Assembly (NCBI RefSeq): GCF_002807665.1 | Contig: NZ_PEAY01000002.1 | Span: 310,001-374,000, forward strand | Direction: 5' to 3' | Length of the DNA stretch: 64,000 nt | Source of the DNA: Neoalteromonas facilis | GTDB taxonomy: Bacteria; Pseudomonadota; Gammaproteobacteria; Enterobacterales; Alteromonadaceae | Shown here: positions 8,526-18,369 of the stretch, piece by piece | How the letters are laid out: every line of letters begins with the position of its first letter | How positions within the stretch are numbered: position 1 is the first letter of the stretch | The notes under the pieces: model-generated | Databases searched by the model: none | Seen by the model: the letters and a program-made list of their open reading frames with translations, nothing else | Told to the model about the DNA's origin: nothing | Made by a program: the position numbers and the translations under genes

Positions 8526-10505
8526 TTAGATACCTGAATGTGCACAATCACTCGCTGGATGATAGAGCTTCTGGCGGTATAGATAAGATGGCAATTGTAC
8601 ATGAGCGAGCGCGCGCTTGTACTCTTCCTCAGAAATCCCCTTGTCGGTCAGATTCAGGGTTTTTGCGTCCTTTTCATAATGAGCATGCAAGGGTGTTGAG
8701 TCTGGCCGTAAAATCGTCAGCTCTTGTTCTTGCATTAACGCAAACAGGGTTTCGAATTGCAGTAAAGCGCGTCCTGGACTGTGCTTATCCAAAGTGAAGT
8801 CTCTTCCATCCATCACGTGACAGGTTGATATACCGGCCAAGCTTAAGAGCGTAGGGGCAAGATCAATTTGGCTCGCGACAGGCTCAATAACTTCAGGCTC
8901 AATTGGTCCCCCAACAATCACACCGGGAATGCGGAATTTTTCTACTGGGATCAGGTTGCTGCCATAGACGCGATTATCATGATCCGCGACCACTAGAAAA
9001 ATCGTGTTATCCCAGTACTCACTCGCTTTGGCTTGTTGAAAAAATTGCCCCATCGCCCAATCAGCGTATTTAACCGCATTGTTTGCGGTTGCTTTTGGTT
9101 GTTCATACAACTCTATCCGGTCATCTGGGAATTCGAACGGTTCGTGGTTACTGGAGGTAAATACCAATGAAAAGAAGGGCTGCCCTGCTTGGTTGAGTTC
9201 AACAAAGTTGTCGTGTGCAGTGTTAAATAGATCTTCATCACTCGCTCCCCAACTACCCACAAATACGGGTGATGTAATGTCAGGTAGGTCGATCACTTGG
9301 GCAAATCCGTTTCCGGTAAAGAAGCTTCTCATGCTGTCAAAGTGGGCTTCTCCTCCATAGATAAATTGAGTGTGATAGCCATGGGGCGCCAATATTGACG
9401 CCAAAGTAGAGAAATCTCGCTGACTGCCTGATAGCTTAACTGTACTTTGTGCAGGCGTGGGCATAAATCCGGCAATAACCGCTTCAATGCCGCGCACCGA
9501 TCGGGTACCCGTGGCATATAAATTGTCAAACCACATACCTTCTGATTTGAGCTTTTCCAGTTCTGGCGTAACGGGCACTCCACCTAAAGACCCAACGAAA
9601 GTGGCGCCTAAGCTTTCGTGTAAAATAATCACTATGTTGGGTGGCGTTTCGCGCTCAATAGTCGCGGGCTGAAAATGCAACGTGGGTTGTTCGCTGTCGT
9701 ATTGATAATGTTGTAGCCAAGGCCAGTCGCGCGTGAGTTGTGTCATTTCATCGATAGGGAGCTCACCATAGATGTCACTGCTTTCGCTCTCATGGCGCAA
9801 GTTATACAAAGCGTAAATCAACGAGTAGCCTGAATTGATGACGATAGAGTTGACCATTGAATCTGCGGTAATTGCAAACAAGGATGGGTTTGCGGGCCGG
9901 TGTTCAGTTGTAGAGCGTATGCCGGCAAATGCTAGGAAAACGCACAAAGGCCATATTAGTAGGCGTTTCTTTAAGCTCCAGGAATGTTGCATCGATTGTG
10001 GGACAGCTAAAATGCGCTTGGCCGCAATATAGGCAATAACACCGCCAATGGTGACACCTACTATGGCGCCCTTAAAGCCGACCCACAACATTGAACACAC
10101 TTCTTTAGGATATTTGAGATATTCGACAAACAACAGATTAGGGCGAATGTCATATTGTTGAATGAACATCGGGGTAGTGAGCTCTAGAAATACCACAACA
10201 CACAGCCCAACCAAGGCCCAAAGATAGGTGAACTTGAACCAGACTTTGTGTGTTAGAGGCCCAGCGAACAACAACGATAGCAAAATTGGAATGGCCGCTA
10301 GAATAGACATTAGGATAATGTCTGCGCGCACGCCTTGAATAAAGATATTGAACAATTCATCGGTAGCGGCAACGCGATCATAGAACAAGGCTACCAATCC
10401 TAAGCGTGAAACGCTCAGAACGATAAGGCCTATCACCACCATACGGGCGATATGAATGTAAGGGCCAGTGCTGGACAAGAACGGCTGGGTACTACTTGTG
10501 TTCAT
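8526..10505 (-). CDS. LtaS-like phosphoglycerol transferase / sulfatase-family membrane protein
   Basis: 659 residues. The N-terminal 200 residues hold about five membrane spans, then a periplasmic alkaline-phosphatase-type domain (about 285-600). Key residues of the LTA synthase/OpgB group are visible: NIVIILHESLG with the metal Glu (297), the nucleophile segment TGTRSVRG (Thr334), and the metal site VVADHDNRVYG near residue 505. In Gram-negatives such enzymes move phosphoglycerol from phosphatidylglycerol to periplasmic glucans or other acceptors. It is followed by a GDPD-like gene in the same direction, which suggests a shared glycerophosphate substrate. Confidence 0.82.
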   Translation of the reverse strand: MNTSSTQPFLSSTGPYIHIARMVVIGLIVLSVSRLGLVALFYDRVAATDELFNIFIQGVRADIILMSILAAIPILLSLLFAGPLTHKVWFKFTYLWALVGLCVVVFLELTTPMFIQQYDIRPNLLFVEYLKYPKEVCSMLWVGFKGAIVGVTIGGVIAYIAAKRILAVPQSMQHSWSLKKRLLIWPLCVFLAFAGIRSTTEHRPANPSLFAITADSMVNSIVINSGYSLIYALYNLRHESESSDIYGELPIDEMTQLTRDWPWLQHYQYDSEQPTLHFQPATIERETPPNIVIILHESLGATFVGSLGGVPVTPELEKLKSEGMWFDNLYATGTRSVRGIEAVIAGFMPTPAQSTVKLSGSQRDFSTLASILAPHGYHTQFIYGGEAHFDSMRSFFTGNGFAQVIDLPDITSPVFVGSWGASDEDLFNTAHDNFVELNQAGQPFFSLVFTSSNHEPFEFPDDRIELYEQPKATANNAVKYADWAMGQFFQQAKASEYWDNTIFLVVADHDNRVYGSNLIPVEKFRIPGVIVGGPIEPEVIEPVASQIDLAPTLLSLAGISTCHVMDGRDFTLDKHSPGRALLQFETLFALMQEQELTILRPDSTPLHAHYEKDAKTLNLTDKGISEEEYKRALAHVQLPSYLYRQKLYHPASDCAHSGI

Positions 10506-10570
10506 TGCTATTTTTAAGGTCTTTCAACTACACATAAAGCAGAGCTTAACGCTGCTTACTTAAACTAACC

Positions 10571-12376
10571 TTAAGCGACTTTAAGTTGATCGTCTACTTT
10601 TAACACTAAGCTTATGATTTTCCAGCCGGGTTTGGGACTCACACTTTTCAATGATGAAAATACACCCACTTTATTGTCGTGAATATGAACCAATGGGATC
10701 GCATCGTTTCCGTATTTTTCTCTATAGTCAGCGAACGTAAACTCTTCCGTTAAACGCGTGGTTTTGATAATGGCACCGTTTTTCATCGCGCTCGCTAAAA
10801 ACGCGTAGGTAATCCCTTCACCAAACAGACTCATTTTTTGTGCAAAGTTCTCACTCACTTGGTGGCTTTGTGGTTTGTCTGACTCATTGTTACCTAACCC
10901 CATAACTGTGGCATCGCGTCCTAGCTCATGTTCAAAATGCACCGTAACCAATGGATTAAGTTGGCGATAAGGAGACAGAATGAGCACACTGCCGACAAGT
11001 GATAGATCGAGATAGCGCTCCGCATGATCACTCATCGGGTTACCGTAGTAGGTTTTAATATTTTGCATGCGCGATAGTCGTATGGCATCCCAGTTGGTAT
11101 CTGCAACGATGGTATTGATCTCACTTTTGCTCAATTCCAATGCTAACTCACGTGAAAATTGACTGGCCCCAAACAGCAAAAATCCATTTTGTTCCGGCGA
11201 ACGAAGTCCCAGCCATTGTGCGACGGTTGACGAGGTAAGGCTTTGAATGACCACGGTAGCGATGATGACTAAAAACACCATAGGCACAATTAAAGACGCT
11301 TGTTCGTAGCCTGCGGCTTCAAGTTTAATTGAGAAAAGTGCTGAAACTGCGGCGGCGATAATACCCCGAGGCGCTATCCAAGACAGGAGCGCCTGCTCTT
11401 TAATAGTTAATCCGGTGCCAATCGCTGACATACCCACGGCGAGTGGCCTGGCGACAAACATTATTGCTGCAATTACCACTACTGCACCCATACCGATAGC
11501 TTGAATTGCGGCAAAATCGATGCGTGTGGCGAGTAAAATAAACAGGGCAGAAATGAGCAACACACTGAGTGTTTCTTTAAACTCGAGGATACTTTCAACG
11601 TCTACATTGCGCATATTGGCCAAAATCATGCCCGCAATGGTAACGGTCAACAAACCAGATTCATGGGCGAAGACATTCGAGAAAGCAAATGCTGCGAGCA
11701 TAAGCGTCAGCACGGCCGTATTTTGCAGATAATAGGGTATCCATTGTTTTCGAAGTGCTACCCCTAGCATGTAGCCAAAAGCGCTACCTAAGGCACCGCC
11801 GACCAACACCGTAGTACCAAATGCAATAAAGGTATGTAACACCGCATCTTGCTGCGCAAGGATAAACTCAAATACCAATACCGCGAAAAGAGCGCCGATG
11901 GGGTCAATAACAATGCCTTCCCAGCGTAAAATGTTGGCTAGCTTTGATGAGGGTCTTACGGTTCTCAGCATCGGCACAATGACTGTCGGGCCCGTGACTG
12001 TCACAATGGCACCAAAAAGTGCCGCCAATTCCCAACTCAGGTTGAGCGCGTAGTGAGCAGTTGGCGTGGCGACTAGCCACGTAACTATTACTCCAACACT
12101 GCATAGATTTCGCACCATGGCGCCATGGCCGCTGATGTCTGAGAACTTTAGGGTTAAAGCACCTTCAAATAAGATAATGGCAACAGATAAAGACACGATG
12201 GGGAAAAGAAGATCGCCGAACAATGCATCTGCATTAATTAAGTTAATGCCAGGACCCACTATTATTCCGGATAGCAACAGAAACAGAATGGCAGGTAACT
12301 TTACCTTGTAAGCCGCGTACTGACATGCGATTGATATCAGGCCAACGACGACCAGCATTACGGCAATATTTTCCAC
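10571..12376 (-). CDS. Cation/proton antiporter (NhaP/KefB type) with C-terminal nucleotide-binding-like domain
   Basis: 601 residues. Residues 1-390 contain about 12 hydrophobic segments in CPA-family order, with GALFGAIVTVTGPTVIVPML and a GIVIDPIGALFAVLVFE segment bearing the conserved Asp of the transport site. After residue 395, FLLFGASQFSRELALELSKS resembles a Rossmann/RCK-N domain (GxSxxxx), and the tail could be an RCK-C-like domain. It likely exchanges Na+ or K+ for protons, gated by a cytoplasmic ligand. The ATG at 12376 lies at the head of a hydrophobic segment. Exact ion unknown. Confidence 0.83.
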   Translation of the reverse strand: MENIAVMLVVVGLISIACQYAAYKVKLPAILFLLLSGIIVGPGINLINADALFGDLLFPIVSLSVAIILFEGALTLKFSDISGHGAMVRNLCSVGVIVTWLVATPTAHYALNLSWELAALFGAIVTVTGPTVIVPMLRTVRPSSKLANILRWEGIVIDPIGALFAVLVFEFILAQQDAVLHTFIAFGTTVLVGGALGSAFGYMLGVALRKQWIPYYLQNTAVLTLMLAAFAFSNVFAHESGLLTVTIAGMILANMRNVDVESILEFKETLSVLLISALFILLATRIDFAAIQAIGMGAVVVIAAIMFVARPLAVGMSAIGTGLTIKEQALLSWIAPRGIIAAAVSALFSIKLEAAGYEQASLIVPMVFLVIIATVVIQSLTSSTVAQWLGLRSPEQNGFLLFGASQFSRELALELSKSEINTIVADTNWDAIRLSRMQNIKTYYGNPMSDHAERYLDLSLVGSVLILSPYRQLNPLVTVHFEHELGRDATVMGLGNNESDKPQSHQVSENFAQKMSLFGEGITYAFLASAMKNGAIIKTTRLTEEFTFADYREKYGNDAIPLVHIHDNKVGVFSSLKSVSPKPGWKIISLVLKVDDQLKVA

Positions 12377-12515
12377 AAGACTCCCTCAACGCAATTTAAC
12401 TTCACAACCATAGAACATTCACCCTCGGAGTTCCAAGTTTTATCGCGTTGGCATGTTTTAAGTAGTTGCTTTTGTGAAAGAAAATGATTGGGCTGTTATT
12501 AGAACCGGTGTCTAC

Positions 12516-12535
12516 AGGTATTTAAGTTAATACCT
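12516..12535. repeat. Inverted repeat in the divergent promoter region
   Basis: AGGTATT-TAAGTT-AATACCT, seven-base arms with a six-base spacer. It lies between the antiporter and the secreted protein gene, where an operator is possible. Function not known. Confidence 0.4.
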
Positions 12536-12613
12536 AGTGTGCTGGTTCATGCTAGTAAATTTAGGTTATCAGCCTATGCTTATTTTAAGACTTCCAAACG
12601 TTCAGAGGTGACC

Positions 12614-13192
12614 ATGAAAAAGTGCTTACAGGCAACTTTCTTGCTCTCACTGTGCGTATGTGCGAATGCTCATGCCGGTATTAAGGGTGACCGAGAAGCG
12701 GCCGCTGAATGGCTTGTCGAGCAAACTTCAGGGCTGTTTTCACTGAGCTTTAATAAGCAAAAGATCCAGTTCGAAGGGTGTAAGCAGAAGGCCTATGATC
12801 TGACGCTCACAAGCGATATATCAGACGGATTCTCAATCGATTTTTCCATTGGCTACGGCAAAGCCAAGAATAGTTGGGGCGTGTTTTCGCAACAGGTTAT
12901 TGAGCAAGACTATCAATTTATGCCCCGTTGGCAGTTTGCCGACTGGCGTATTGGGTTGGGGGTTAAAGTACAATCAACCCATCAATTACGTGCCTCACAT
13001 GGCCCTGCAATCGAGTTACCACTGAGTAAGCAATGGGCCATAGAGGCAGATCTGCCTGCCTTTAGTGAAGACCATCATTTTCGCGTAGCGCTTGTACGTG
13101 AGGATTGGCGTTATACCGAAACACAAGATGTCGCTGTGGCAACGTTTAATCACAACAATGCCATTACGCTGAACTATTCGATGCGCTTTTAA
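12614..13192 (+). CDS. Secreted protein of unknown function
   Basis: 192 residues from the ATG at 12614, which has GAGGTG six nucleotides upstream; an in-frame ATG at 12539 has no such site. A signal peptide (KKCLQATFLLSLCVCANAHA) is clear. The mature part is rich in aromatic, alternating beta-type segments (DISDGFSIDFSIGYGKAKNSW, ALVREDWRYTETQD) and ends with NAITLNYSMRF, a terminal Phe as in outer-membrane beta-barrel proteins. A small porin-like or periplasmic protein is possible; I do not recognise the family. Confidence 0.7.
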   Translation: MKKCLQATFLLSLCVCANAHAGIKGDREAAAEWLVEQTSGLFSLSFNKQKIQFEGCKQKAYDLTLTSDISDGFSIDFSIGYGKAKNSWGVFSQQVIEQDYQFMPRWQFADWRIGLGVKVQSTHQLRASHGPAIELPLSKQWAIEADLPAFSEDHHFRVALVREDWRYTETQDVAVATFNHNNAITLNYSMRF

Positions 13193-13198
13193 TTGGCC

Positions 13199-14296
13199 TT
13201 AGCGAGTTCTTCGCAGTACCAAGGTTTCGGATATCTTATCCTGAATGGCTTGTCTGTTGGGATCCCAAAGGACCTGTAAGAATCCAAGTAATCCCGTTGC
13301 CAATCCTGCCCCATAGCCACCATAGCGCTCAAAACTTTCCCATAGTGATGGTATTTTGCCGTCAATCCTAACGACATATATTCCCATCAGTCTTTTGCCC
13401 GGAGTAGAGCCTTTCCAGATGGTAGTAAAGGCGCTGAAATACAGTGCTGCCCAACCAAAGCCGATACCCAAATCAGCGGCAACCGTTTTGAGCCAGGTAA
13501 CAATACTGAATTCATCTGCAGGAACATCGTCATCAACAACTGGTTGGTTAGTAGTGTTTTCAGACGTTGCACTGTTTGCCGCTTGCTGCGTGGTGTCTGT
13601 TGTGGAGTCTACTTCTGCACTCTGATTTTCCCCCGCGTCTTCTTCTTGTGTTTGGCGGTGGCTATCAAACAATGCCATGCTTTGCTGTTCCATTTGCTGC
13701 CGCTGCGTATCGGTCAATGTCGTGTCTTCGCGTAAAAAGTCGCGCACAATTTTGCCGAAATCAGCTCGGGCTATTTTGCTTTCAGCATACAAGGTAGAAA
13801 AATCATCCAATACGTCTGACTTGCAGCTACCATCCTCACAACTATTCCAAGCGAGTATCAACGCACCTGTTGCGATGGCTTGGCCTCCGGTCAATACGCC
13901 TTCCGGGGTATCGTCATTGTCTTGATTAAAGGTATCAACAATGCCGAATAAGATGGCGAATATGAGCACGGCGATAACAGCACTGAGTACATTGCGGGTT
14001 CGTCTGAAACGCTTTTCTCGCGCCAGTCGGATATTCGTTCGCAAAAAGGTAATGGCAGCAAAGCCGGCCAGAAACAGCGCATTTAGCGAGCTCAATAAAG
14101 CGATAAGCAGTAAATCGATCAATATCGCAAACAATCGCCTTGATGGCGACGCCGTTGGTAAACCCAGTAAATCGTCTGCTATACCGAAAGCATAAGGGGT
14201 TACGATAGTCTTATCGTCTTTGGTTCTATCAGGTTTAGCCGGTGGTTCGCTCTGAGGGGTGAGTGATTGTGATGAAGTGGGCAGTTGATCTGGCAT
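13199..14296 (-). CDS. RDD family membrane protein with large acidic insertion
   Basis: 365 residues. SPSRRLFAILIDLLLIALL (about 50-70) is the RDD opening, with the Arg and two Asp positions typical of the family. Further spans lie at about 72-92, 105-122, 135-150, 270-290 and 325-340, and TPGKRLMGIYVVRIDGKIP is the second RDD signature. Residues about 150-265 form a polar Gln/Thr/Glu-rich insert between spans, probably outside the membrane. RDD proteins are usually of unknown function, some linked to Na+/H+ transport. It converges with the secreted protein gene six bases away. Confidence 0.75.
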   Translation of the reverse strand: MPDQLPTSSQSLTPQSEPPAKPDRTKDDKTIVTPYAFGIADDLLGLPTASPSRRLFAILIDLLLIALLSSLNALFLAGFAAITFLRTNIRLAREKRFRRTRNVLSAVIAVLIFAILFGIVDTFNQDNDDTPEGVLTGGQAIATGALILAWNSCEDGSCKSDVLDDFSTLYAESKIARADFGKIVRDFLREDTTLTDTQRQQMEQQSMALFDSHRQTQEEDAGENQSAEVDSTTDTTQQAANSATSENTTNQPVVDDDVPADEFSIVTWLKTVAADLGIGFGWAALYFSAFTTIWKGSTPGKRLMGIYVVRIDGKIPSLWESFERYGGYGAGLATGLLGFLQVLWDPNRQAIQDKISETLVLRRTR

Positions 14297-14371
14297 CTAT
14301 CGGTCTTCGTTTGAGCGTACGCATTGAGGCTCAGAATAACCAGTTTTTTGTATTGATTAAATAAGGTGCAC

Positions 14372-14397
14372 AAAAAAAGGGCGCTTAAGCGCCCTTT
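14372..14397 (-). terminator. Intrinsic terminator between the M3 peptidase and RDD genes
   Basis: A perfect 22-bp palindrome (AAAGGGCGCTT/AAGCGCCCTTT, 14376-14397) is followed on the minus strand by a run of seven T. It lies 20 bp beyond the M3 peptidase stop. Confidence 0.85.
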
Positions 14398-14417
14398 AAT
14401 CTTTCTCCAAAGCGGTA

Positions 14418-16604
14418 TTACTTGTCGCTTTCAACCGGGAATCCACGGTCACGCATAAGCGCTTCAACTTTAGCATCACGGCCGCGGAACTTGCGGTATG
14501 CTTCAGCTGGATCCATTGCGTTACGAATAGAGAACAAGTACTTCACTAGACGTTCACCGACTTCTTCATCGTAGAATCCACCTGGTGCTTCAGCAAATGC
14601 TTCTGCCGCATCTGAGGTTAATACTTCAGCCCACATGTAGCCATAGTATGCTGCAGCATAGCCTTCACTTGAGAATACGTGTCCGAAGTGTGGTGAGCGG
14701 TGACGCATCACAATCTCTTCAGGCATGCCAAGCGCTTTCAATTGTTCGCGCTCAAATGTATCAGGCTCAATGGTTGCAGGATCGGTTGTATGGTATAGCA
14801 AGTCCATAATCGCAGAAGCCATGTACTCAGTGGTCTTAAAGCCTTCATTGAATGTTGAAGCGGCTTTAATTTTAGCGACCAACTCGGCAGGGATTGGCTC
14901 ACCTGTTTCATGGTGAACAAGGTATTGGTTGATGACTTCATCAGTGGTTAACCAACGCTCAAGTAACTGCGATTGAAACTCAGTGTAATCACGTACACCA
15001 GAGTGTGACGTTGGGTATTTAACCGTCGCTGATAAGAAGTGAAGCGCGTGACCAAATTCATGGAAATACGTTTCTGCATCATCCCAAGAAATCAACGTCG
15101 CTTGACCTTCAGGCGCTTTAACGAAGTTACTGTTGTTAGATGTTAATGCGCTGTCTTTGCCATCAAAGGTTGTTGGCTGGCGATACATGGTTGCCCATGC
15201 ACCAGAGCGCTTACCTTGACGAGCAAATGGGTCAAGATACCAAAGACCAATGTGCTCTTTAGTGGTTTTGTCGGTTACTTCCCATACTTTAACGTCTGGG
15301 TGGAATACCGGTACTGAACCTTCTGGAACCGGCGTAAATTCGAAATTGAACAAACGGCCAGCAACGTAGAACATCGCGTCACGTAGTTTGTCCAGTTGAA
15401 GGTACTGCTTAACTTCATCTGAGTCTAAGTCGTACTTCGCTTTACGCACTTTTTCTGCGTAGAAACGATAGTCCCAAGGTGCAATAGTAATATCCGCACC
15501 TTCAGCGTCAGCAATGGCTTGCATATCCGCAACTTCTTCTTTCACACGTGCAATCGCAGCTGGCCATACTTTCTTCATCAAATCCATCGCATTTTCAGGC
15601 GTTTTCGCCATGCGATCTTCAAGACGCCATTGTGCGTAGTTGTCGTAACCTTGTAATTGTACGCGCTCGTGACGCAGTTTAAGGATCTGTTTGATCAACT
15701 CGTTGTTGTCAAACTCGTCGCCATTGTCACCACGGTTGTAGTAGGTTTTCCACACTTGTTCGCGTAGTGCACGATCAGTGCTGTAGGTTAAGAATGGGTC
15801 CATTGAAGAGCGAGTGTTAGTGATCGCATACTTACCTTCTTGACCTCGTTGTGCAGCGGCAGCTGCTGAAGCGTCGATAAAGGATTGTGGCAATCCACCG
15901 AGTTGTTCTTCAGTGATATAAAGTACATAGTTTTCTTCATCAGCGAGTACGTTGTTAGAAAACTTAGTGCTCAACTTAGATAACTCTTGGTTGATTTCTG
16001 CGTAGCGTTTCTTCGCTTCTGCATCTAACGTAGCACCGTTGCTGGCAAACCCGTTGTAAGTCAACCATGTGATACGTTGCTCTTCATCGCTAAGAGACTT
16101 CAATTCTTCGCTTTCATATACCGCTTTAACGCGTGCAAAAAGTGCTTCGTTTTGCGTGATTTTAGAGAAGAACGCTGAAAGCTTAGGTGCCATTTCAGCT
16201 TGAATTTCACGGAATTCTGGGCTTGATTTGTTCGAGCTCCAAATACCCCAATATGTGAATACACGGCCAAGGGCATCGCCTGCTCGCTCCATTGCAACGA
16301 TCGTATTTTCAAACGTCGGTGCTTCTGGGTTATTGGCAATCGCTTCAATTTCCGCCATGTTCATTTCCATGGCTTTTTCTAATGCTGGCTTAAGGTCGCT
16401 CAATTCCATATCGTCGAATTGAGGTACACCACCGTAAGGGCCTGAGTATTCTGCAAGTAATACATTTTCAGCTGTGGTATCCGCGGCAGCAGTTACAGCG
16501 CTGTCTTGCGCTGCTGGGGTAGTTTGAGCCTGCTTAGGCTCTGAACAGCCACTCAGTGCCAGAAGGCACGCCATGGCTGTAGCGGTTAAAAGCGGTTTGT
16601 TCAT
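14418..16604 (-). CDS. dcp: M3 family metallopeptidase lipoprotein (dipeptidyl carboxypeptidase-like)
   Basis: 728 residues from the ATG at 16604, chosen because it gives a lipoprotein signal (NKPLLTATAMACLLALSGC) with Cys at the lipobox; the upstream in-frame sequence has no such sense. The zinc motif HEFGHALH lies near residue 515 with the downstream Glu in the usual M3 position. The fold and size fit Dcp, which removes C-terminal dipeptides, or oligopeptidase A; a lipoprotein form suits a periplasmic Dcp that recycles peptides. The gene has its own terminator and stands alone. Confidence 0.85.
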   Translation of the reverse strand: MNKPLLTATAMACLLALSGCSEPKQAQTTPAAQDSAVTAAADTTAENVLLAEYSGPYGGVPQFDDMELSDLKPALEKAMEMNMAEIEAIANNPEAPTFENTIVAMERAGDALGRVFTYWGIWSSNKSSPEFREIQAEMAPKLSAFFSKITQNEALFARVKAVYESEELKSLSDEEQRITWLTYNGFASNGATLDAEAKKRYAEINQELSKLSTKFSNNVLADEENYVLYITEEQLGGLPQSFIDASAAAAAQRGQEGKYAITNTRSSMDPFLTYSTDRALREQVWKTYYNRGDNGDEFDNNELIKQILKLRHERVQLQGYDNYAQWRLEDRMAKTPENAMDLMKKVWPAAIARVKEEVADMQAIADAEGADITIAPWDYRFYAEKVRKAKYDLDSDEVKQYLQLDKLRDAMFYVAGRLFNFEFTPVPEGSVPVFHPDVKVWEVTDKTTKEHIGLWYLDPFARQGKRSGAWATMYRQPTTFDGKDSALTSNNSNFVKAPEGQATLISWDDAETYFHEFGHALHFLSATVKYPTSHSGVRDYTEFQSQLLERWLTTDEVINQYLVHHETGEPIPAELVAKIKAASTFNEGFKTTEYMASAIMDLLYHTTDPATIEPDTFEREQLKALGMPEEIVMRHRSPHFGHVFSSEGYAAAYYGYMWAEVLTSDAAEAFAEAPGGFYDEEVGERLVKYLFSIRNAMDPAEAYRKFRGRDAKVEALMRDRGFPVESDK

Positions 16605-16757
16605 TTTATTTCCAAACAGTTGTCGTAAGATTGATGTTATCGTAATTATTTTTATGTCTGGGGCTGTTCGTCCCGTCAGACGCGCGTTATAGCGAAATGC
16701 TAGTGTACTGGATCTTGTCCTGAAGTACCACGCAGACAACTGTTCGAAAATTAAAGC

Positions 16758-17612
16758 CTATTCAAATACGATGGTTTTGTTTCCATGCACCACCACACGG
16801 TCTTCTAAATGGTAACGAACACCATTGGCTAGGGCCGTTTTTTCACAGTCTTTACCCTTGCGTACCATATCTTGTGCTGAATCTGAGTGGCTGATGCGCA
16901 TCACGTCTTGTTCAATGATCGGACCTTCATCCAAGTCTGCCGTGACATAGTGACAGGTTGCTCCTATCAGTTTCACGCCGCGATCGTAGGCTTGTTGGTA
17001 GGGTTTGGCGCCTGCGAAGGACGGCAAAAAGCTGTGATGAATATTGATTGCTCGGCCCGCCCAGCGCTGACACATGGTATCAGGCAAAATTTGCATAAAG
17101 CGTGCAAGCACCACTAAATCAACATTATGTTTGGCTAAGATCGATTCTATTTCTGCAAACGCGTCGGCCTTGCTTTGTTGCTTAAAGTTCACGTGATAGA
17201 ACGGAATGTTATACCAGTTGGCAAACGATTCGATCGCTTGGTGATTTGCGATAATACAAGGGATATCACATTGCAATTCGCCGGTATGGTGGCGGTGCAG
17301 TAAATCGACCAGACAATGAGATTCATGACTGGCCAACACCGCGACTTGTTGTTTTTGCGCTGAGTCAGTCAGATGCCAGCGCATTTGATATTGCGTTGCA
17401 ATGCTGGCAAACGCTTCAGAGAACCCTGAATGGTCAACAGCGATACTGTCTGCTCTGATTTCATGGCGCATGAAAAAGCGCCCTGTAGTCAAGTCGGTAT
17501 GATGACTCGCTTCGATGATACTGGCATTGTGAGCGGCCAGAAAACTGGCGACAGCGGCGACGATACCCACTTGATCGGGGCAGTCGATAACAAGGCGATA
17601 GGTTTGTTGCAT
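16758..17612 (-). CDS. purU: Formyltetrahydrofolate deformylase
   Basis: 284 residues, close to E. coli PurU (280). An N-terminal ACT domain (YRLVIDCPDQVGIVAAVASFL) is followed by the formyl transfer domain with INIHHSFLPSFAGAKPYQQAYDRGVKLIGATCHYV and the catalytic Asp in DLDEGPIIEQD. It hydrolyses 10-formyl-THF to formate and THF, balancing one-carbon pools and supplying formate to PurT. The ACT domain is expected to bind glycine or methionine as in E. coli. A single gene, no operon partner. Confidence 0.95.
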   Translation of the reverse strand: MQQTYRLVIDCPDQVGIVAAVASFLAAHNASIIEASHHTDLTTGRFFMRHEIRADSIAVDHSGFSEAFASIATQYQMRWHLTDSAQKQQVAVLASHESHCLVDLLHRHHTGELQCDIPCIIANHQAIESFANWYNIPFYHVNFKQQSKADAFAEIESILAKHNVDLVVLARFMQILPDTMCQRWAGRAINIHHSFLPSFAGAKPYQQAYDRGVKLIGATCHYVTADLDEGPIIEQDVMRISHSDSAQDMVRKGKDCEKTALANGVRYHLEDRVVVHGNKTIVFE

Positions 17613-17758
17613 GGTGAAACAGGTAATAAATTAAATCTGGCGCCAGCATACCACTTATCGACGCGCATTATAGTGAAAACGATTGCACGATTTGGCATAT
17701 CAAATAGCAATAGATTGAGATTAAGGCCAAGGTACGGTGCTGTTTAAGTTTGACAGAA

Positions 17759-18286
17759 CTAAGTTAAGTCCCAGCTTTGGCGAATAGGGTAACAAACACC
17801 ACTGGGTGTTGAGACAGATTCGAACAAATGAAATTGATTAACCTCGATTGCGAACGTGTGCTTCAGTTGAGGCAGTGGTGATTGGTCACGGTATTTACGC
17901 GCCAAGGTTACATGCGGCTTATAGGTTTCATAGGTCGGCAATGAGGGTAATGCTTTGTTTACAATTCGCTCCTCAATTTCGTGTTGCATGTGCAATAGTG
18001 GTCGCGGTGGATCGATTGCAGTCAAAAATGCAATAGGCGGCTTGTACCATTGCTGAATACTATCGAGATGTAATGAGAAGCGAGGAAGTGATATTTGGTC
18101 CATCAACGCAGCACAGGAGTTGACTTCCGTTTCGTTGATATGCCCCAAAAACAGTAGCGTTATATGAAAATTTTGTGGCACAACCGGTTTACACTGCGCA
18201 CGCTCGGGCCAGTGGCGGCTGAGCCAAGTATCGATGTTGTGTTTAATTGACTGCGGTAAATCTATCCCAATAAAACAACGCACCAC
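17759..18286 (-). CDS. thpR: RNA 2',3'-cyclic phosphodiesterase (2H family)
   Basis: 175 residues. RCFIGIDLPQ opens the protein, and the two 2H phosphoesterase motifs HITLLF (near residue 43) and HVTLAR (near residue 125) are present with family spacing. Known members open RNA 2',3'-cyclic phosphates and were first described as 2'-5' RNA ligases. It diverges from hrpB with 83 bp between, a neighbourhood common in this order. It uses an ordinary ATG start. Confidence 0.92.
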   Translation of the reverse strand: MVRCFIGIDLPQSIKHNIDTWLSRHWPERAQCKPVVPQNFHITLLFLGHINETEVNSCAALMDQISLPRFSLHLDSIQQWYKPPIAFLTAIDPPRPLLHMQHEIEERIVNKALPSLPTYETYKPHVTLARKYRDQSPLPQLKHTFAIEVNQFHLFESVSTPSGVCYPIRQSWDLT

Positions 18287-18369
18287 TTTCTCCGCACTAG
18301 GGTTATCTGCATGGATCGTTTATCCTAGACGCATCCTCACATGATTGCATCCATATTCCCAGTACCAAC

